From Enemella dayhoffiae (GTDB taxonomy: Bacteria; Actinomycetota; Actinomycetes; Propionibacteriales; Propionibacteriaceae), in NCBI RefSeq assembly GCF_002250625.1, contig NZ_NMVQ01000023.1, forward strand, positions 1 to 64,000: a DNA stretch of 64,000 nucleotides, in the 5' to 3' direction. The position numbers and the translations under genes are program-made. Of this stretch, positions 60,437-64,000 are shown in pieces (the first letter of the stretch is position 1; each line of letters begins with the position of its first letter). The notes under the pieces were generated by a model. The model had not been told where the DNA came from, did no database searches, and worked only from the letters and a program-made list of their open reading frames with translations.

Positions 60437-60661
60437 TCAGTGACCGCCCCAGGCGCCCGGTCCGGGGCGGTGCTCGCGGCGTACCGTGCGCCAGTAGGAC
60501 TTCCAGCCACCGGCCCGCGGGCGGTCGCTGGGCGGGGTGCTGTCGCCGTTGGCGGCGGAGGCCGCCGAGAGCACGGTGACGATCGCCGCCAACTCCTCGG
60601 CCGACGGCGAGCCGGAGACCACCTCGAAGGTGGGGGTGGCCGGGCTGTCTGCCTCACTCAT
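60437..60661 (-). CDS. Small acyl-CoA carboxylase epsilon-like subunit
   Basis: 74 residues: an acidic N-terminus, the core FEVVSGSPSAEELAAIVTVL shared with actinobacterial AccE/epsilon proteins, and a basic Trp-containing tail. These proteins stabilise and raise the activity of the alpha-beta carboxylase complex. ATG 60661 follows GAGGAG at 6 nt; GTG 60682 would add seven residues. It lies 34 bp after the carboxylase beta gene. Confidence 0.8.
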   Translation of the reverse strand: MSEADSPATPTFEVVSGSPSAEELAAIVTVLSAASAANGDSTPPSDRPRAGGWKSYWRTVRREHRPGPGAWGGH

Positions 60662-60695
60662 CTGCTGCTCCTCGCCGCTCACGAATTCTCGCCGG

Positions 60696-62270
<1,575 letters not shown>

Positions 62271-62277
62271 AGGCGGC

Positions 62278-62283
62278 ACCCTA
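62278..62283 (-). promoter_or_regulatory. -10 element of a leaderless carboxylase beta promoter
   Basis: TAGGGT on the minus strand ends 7 nt before ATG 62270. The divergent gene starts at 62489, and the 200 bp between hold no other feature I can support. Confidence 0.55.
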
Positions 62284-62488
62284 GCGGCCCGGCGGGCGGT
62301 CTGGCGGATCGTTCGCTGGGTCTGTGGCGCCCTCAGCTACCACAGTCGCAGTTCAGAATGTGGTTTCACTGAGTGAGACCGATCCTTGGCGGTGGGGGAT
62401 GCCGCCTGTTTCATGAGCTGAATCCCGTAACCAAGTCGGGAAACCAGGAGAGCCGACAGTTCGGCGCTCGTCTGAAAGGGGGCCACCG

Positions 62489-63004
62489 ATGGAATCTGAT
62501 CTCCCTGTTCTCGATCTGGAGGCGGTCGTCCAGGAGCTTCTGGAAACGGGCAAGCAGGTCAAGGTCCTGTGGCAACACCCGGGCTCACTGGCTTTCGTCG
62601 CGAAGGGCCGCGACTATCGAAGTGAGTTTCATGTGAACGCCAGTGACGAGGTCACCTACATGATCCGCGGCACGATGCGGCTGCACCATCGCACGCCTGA
62701 CGGGGTGGAGAGCGTGACCGTGATTCCCGCGGGCGCGACGAACTGGATGCCGCCCAATACCGAGCACTCGCCCAGGTTCGACTCGAGTTCGTTCGCTCTA
62801 ATTCTCGAGCGTGGAAGGACCGTCGGGGAGGTTGATCGGTTCCGCTGGTACTGCCCTGAGTGCGGAGAGTCTCTGCACGAGGAGGAGTTCGTCGTCGACG
62901 ATTACACCAAGGACCCGGTGTCCAAGGCGTATGCCAGGTTCTTCGACTCAGAGGCGGCCCGGACCTGTGACCAATGCGGGCACCTGATGCCCCGACCGGA
63001 TTGA
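62489..63004 (+). CDS. 3-hydroxyanthranilate 3,4-dioxygenase-like cupin (extradiol ring cleavage)
   Basis: A 171-residue cupin with the iron site formed by FHVNASDEVTYMI (His, Glu) and NTEHSPRF (His), and a C-terminal rubredoxin-like CPECG/CDQCG knuckle typical of bacterial 3-hydroxyanthranilate 3,4-dioxygenases. The family cleaves o-aminophenol-type rings such as 3-hydroxyanthranilate or 4-amino-3-hydroxybenzoate. A GAAAGGGGG ribosome binding site precedes the ATG. A RidA homologue and a PobA-like monooxygenase follow, suggesting a catabolic operon. Confidence 0.88.
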   Translation: MESDLPVLDLEAVVQELLETGKQVKVLWQHPGSLAFVAKGRDYRSEFHVNASDEVTYMIRGTMRLHHRTPDGVESVTVIPAGATNWMPPNTEHSPRFDSSSFALILERGRTVGEVDRFRWYCPECGESLHEEEFVVDDYTKDPVSKAYARFFDSEAARTCDQCGHLMPRPD

Positions 63005-63161
63005 TACTCGGCTGGCCAGCGCCAAGCTCAGCCGGCCACCCTAAGACGACCATCACCTTCTAATCACCGATCGGCTCCGTCCTGGGGCGGGTCGTGCGCG
63101 CCCTCACGCCACCAAACACGGGGTCACGGACGCGTCAATCACTACGCAACAGGAGCCGATC

Positions 63162-63581
63162 TTGAAGACCAACAATCCCCGAGTGATCACCACCGACAAG
63201 GCCCCGACCACCGGGTTTTCTGAAGGAACGAAGGCGCCGCTGTCGATGGCGATCGCCCACAACGGCCTGCTATTCGTCTCCGGCCAAGGACCCCTGGATC
63301 CGGAAACTCACACCATCGTCTCCGACGACTTCGAGGAACAGACCAGGGTTACGCTGCAGAATCTGCTGCTGGTGGTCGAGGCAGCTGGCTCGACGATCAA
63401 CGACATCCTGCGCTGCAACGTCTACGTGCGCGACATGGAGAACTTCAAGAAGTTCAACCCGATCTACCGTGAGTTCTTCTCCCGGGCCAGTCACTTCCCG
63501 GCCCGCACCACGGTCCGCGCAGATCCTCCGCGTGACGGTGTGCTCGTCGAGATCGACTGCATCGCCGCAATCTCGGAGTGA
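63162..63581 (+). CDS. RidA-family enamine/imine deaminase homologue
   Basis: A 139-residue YjgF/YER057c/UK114-family protein. The conserved Arg lies in ARTTVRADPP and the final LVEIDCIAAI strand carries the Glu of the family. In degradation of aminophenol-type compounds, RidA relatives serve as 2-aminomuconate deaminases, which fits the gene before it. The TTG start at 63162 is supported by AGGAG at 63151-63155. No ATG is available upstream. Confidence 0.85.
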   Translation: MKTNNPRVITTDKAPTTGFSEGTKAPLSMAIAHNGLLFVSGQGPLDPETHTIVSDDFEEQTRVTLQNLLLVVEAAGSTINDILRCNVYVRDMENFKKFNPIYREFFSRASHFPARTTVRADPPRDGVLVEIDCIAAISE

Positions 63582-63592
63582 AACGGGCGAGC

Positions 63593-64000
63593 ATGAAAAT
63601 GTCGGTCGTCATCATCGGAGCCGGACCCGCCGGTCTTCTGCTGGGCCGGCTGCTGAGCTTGGCCGGGGTCGACAACATCATTCTGGAACTGCGTAACCGA
63701 CAGTACGTGGAGGACCGGATCAGGGCCGGCATGCTGGAGCATCCCACCGTGCAACTCCTCGAGGCTGCGGGGGTCGCGGACCGATTGCATCGTCAAGGCC
63801 AGTTTGACGAGGGCTTCGAGCTGCGCTTCGAGGGAGATCGGATCTGGCTACCCACTGCCAACCTGACCGGTGGCCACAAGACGGTGCTCTACCCCCAACA
63901 GGAGGTGGTCAAGGATCTGCTGGATGCACGCGACAAGACGGGAGAGCCGATCGTCTTCGAGGCAGGTGATGTGGCGCTGCACGAAGTTGACTCCGACCAC
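63593..64000 (+). CDS. PobA-like FAD monooxygenase, N-terminal part (cut by the window edge)
   Basis: The frame runs off the right edge after 136 codons. MKMSVVIIGAGPAGLLLGRLL is an FAD-binding Rossmann start, and NIILELRNRQYVEDRIRAGMLEH with YPQQEVVKDLLDARD matches the 4-hydroxybenzoate 3-monooxygenase (PobA) subgroup, where RIRAG marks it apart from other aromatic hydroxylases. It lies 11 bp after the RidA gene, in the same orientation, and is likely part of the operon. The natural substrate may be 4-hydroxybenzoate or an amino analogue. Confidence 0.8.
   Translation, partial: MKMSVVIIGAGPAGLLLGRLLSLAGVDNIILELRNRQYVEDRIRAGMLEHPTVQLLEAAGVADRLHRQGQFDEGFELRFEGDRIWLPTANLTGGHKTVLYPQQEVVKDLLDARDKTGEPIVFEAGDVALHEVDSDH

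Overview
The window comes from a high-GC actinobacterium, most likely of the Propionibacteriales (Propionibacteriaceae-like). This rests on base composition and GTG/TTG start usage, biotin-dependent acyl-CoA carboxylase subunits including a small epsilon-like protein, an LpqH-type lipoprotein, a decaprenyl-phosphate phosphoribosyltransferase homologue, an LpdA-type quinone reductase and a DtxR/IdeR-like iron box. The family-level call is inference; no rRNA gene is present to confirm it.

Layout. 1-1.9 kb is worn mobile-element territory: a possible IS256-type transposase start at the left edge, an HdeD-like membrane protein, and an HtrA-type protease cut off beside an IS3-type transposase tail. 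1.9-4.1 kb holds a transporter and an amidohydrolase, followed by an HU gene with a clear terminator. 4.9-8.3 kb is an ABC exporter plus histidine kinase/response regulator operon behind a strong palindrome. 9.3-16.3 kb is a nucleoside uptake and salvage block: BMP lipoprotein, ABC ATPase, two permeases, cytidine deaminase and adenosine deaminase.

16.7-26.4 kb is the highlight. A three-subunit formate dehydrogenase has a catalytic subunit read through an in-frame UGA (17253-17255) that should encode selenocysteine, with a SECIS hairpin 11 nt downstream. It is followed by the whole selenocysteine machinery: selD (minus strand), tRNA-Sec (UCA), selA and selB. This looks like a self-contained selenoprotein module. 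metG and an SDR follow.

28.9-40.5 kb carries a minus-strand pnp / phosphohexomutase-family / CPBP operon, LpdA and a sirtuin on plus, and on minus a fused D-lactate dehydrogenase-like FAD/Fe-S protein, a membrane protein with a Gly-rich repeat tail and the biotin carboxylase/BCCP subunit. 40.5-46 kb has a hydrolase-TetR pair, a DUF222-HNH nuclease gene bracketed by inverted copies of a dispersed repeat, an RCC1-like protein, a DUF899 remnant and an M23 peptidase. 45.8-48.8 kb has convergent corA and kup. 48.9-52.2 kb has an acyl-CoA dehydrogenase and a carboxyltransferase behind a perfect palindrome, then a lipoprotein. 52.2-55.6 kb is an efeUOB iron-uptake operon with an iron box. 55.7-62.3 kb has housekeeping genes (UbiA-type transferase, Maf, a frameshifted DUF937 gene, carboxylase epsilon and beta). 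62.5-64 kb starts an aromatic-acid or aminophenol-type catabolic cluster (extradiol cupin dioxygenase, RidA deaminase homologue, PobA-like monooxygenase, cut by the edge).

Two dispersed short-repeat families run through the window. Family A (core GAGCCTGTCGAAG) and family B (CCCCTCGACAC ... CTCGGGGA) lie between genes, supply or abut stop codons, and sit in frame inside two genes (fdhB and the phosphohexomutase). A family A variant brackets the DUF222-HNH gene as an inverted pair, which suggests a repeat/nuclease system worth testing.
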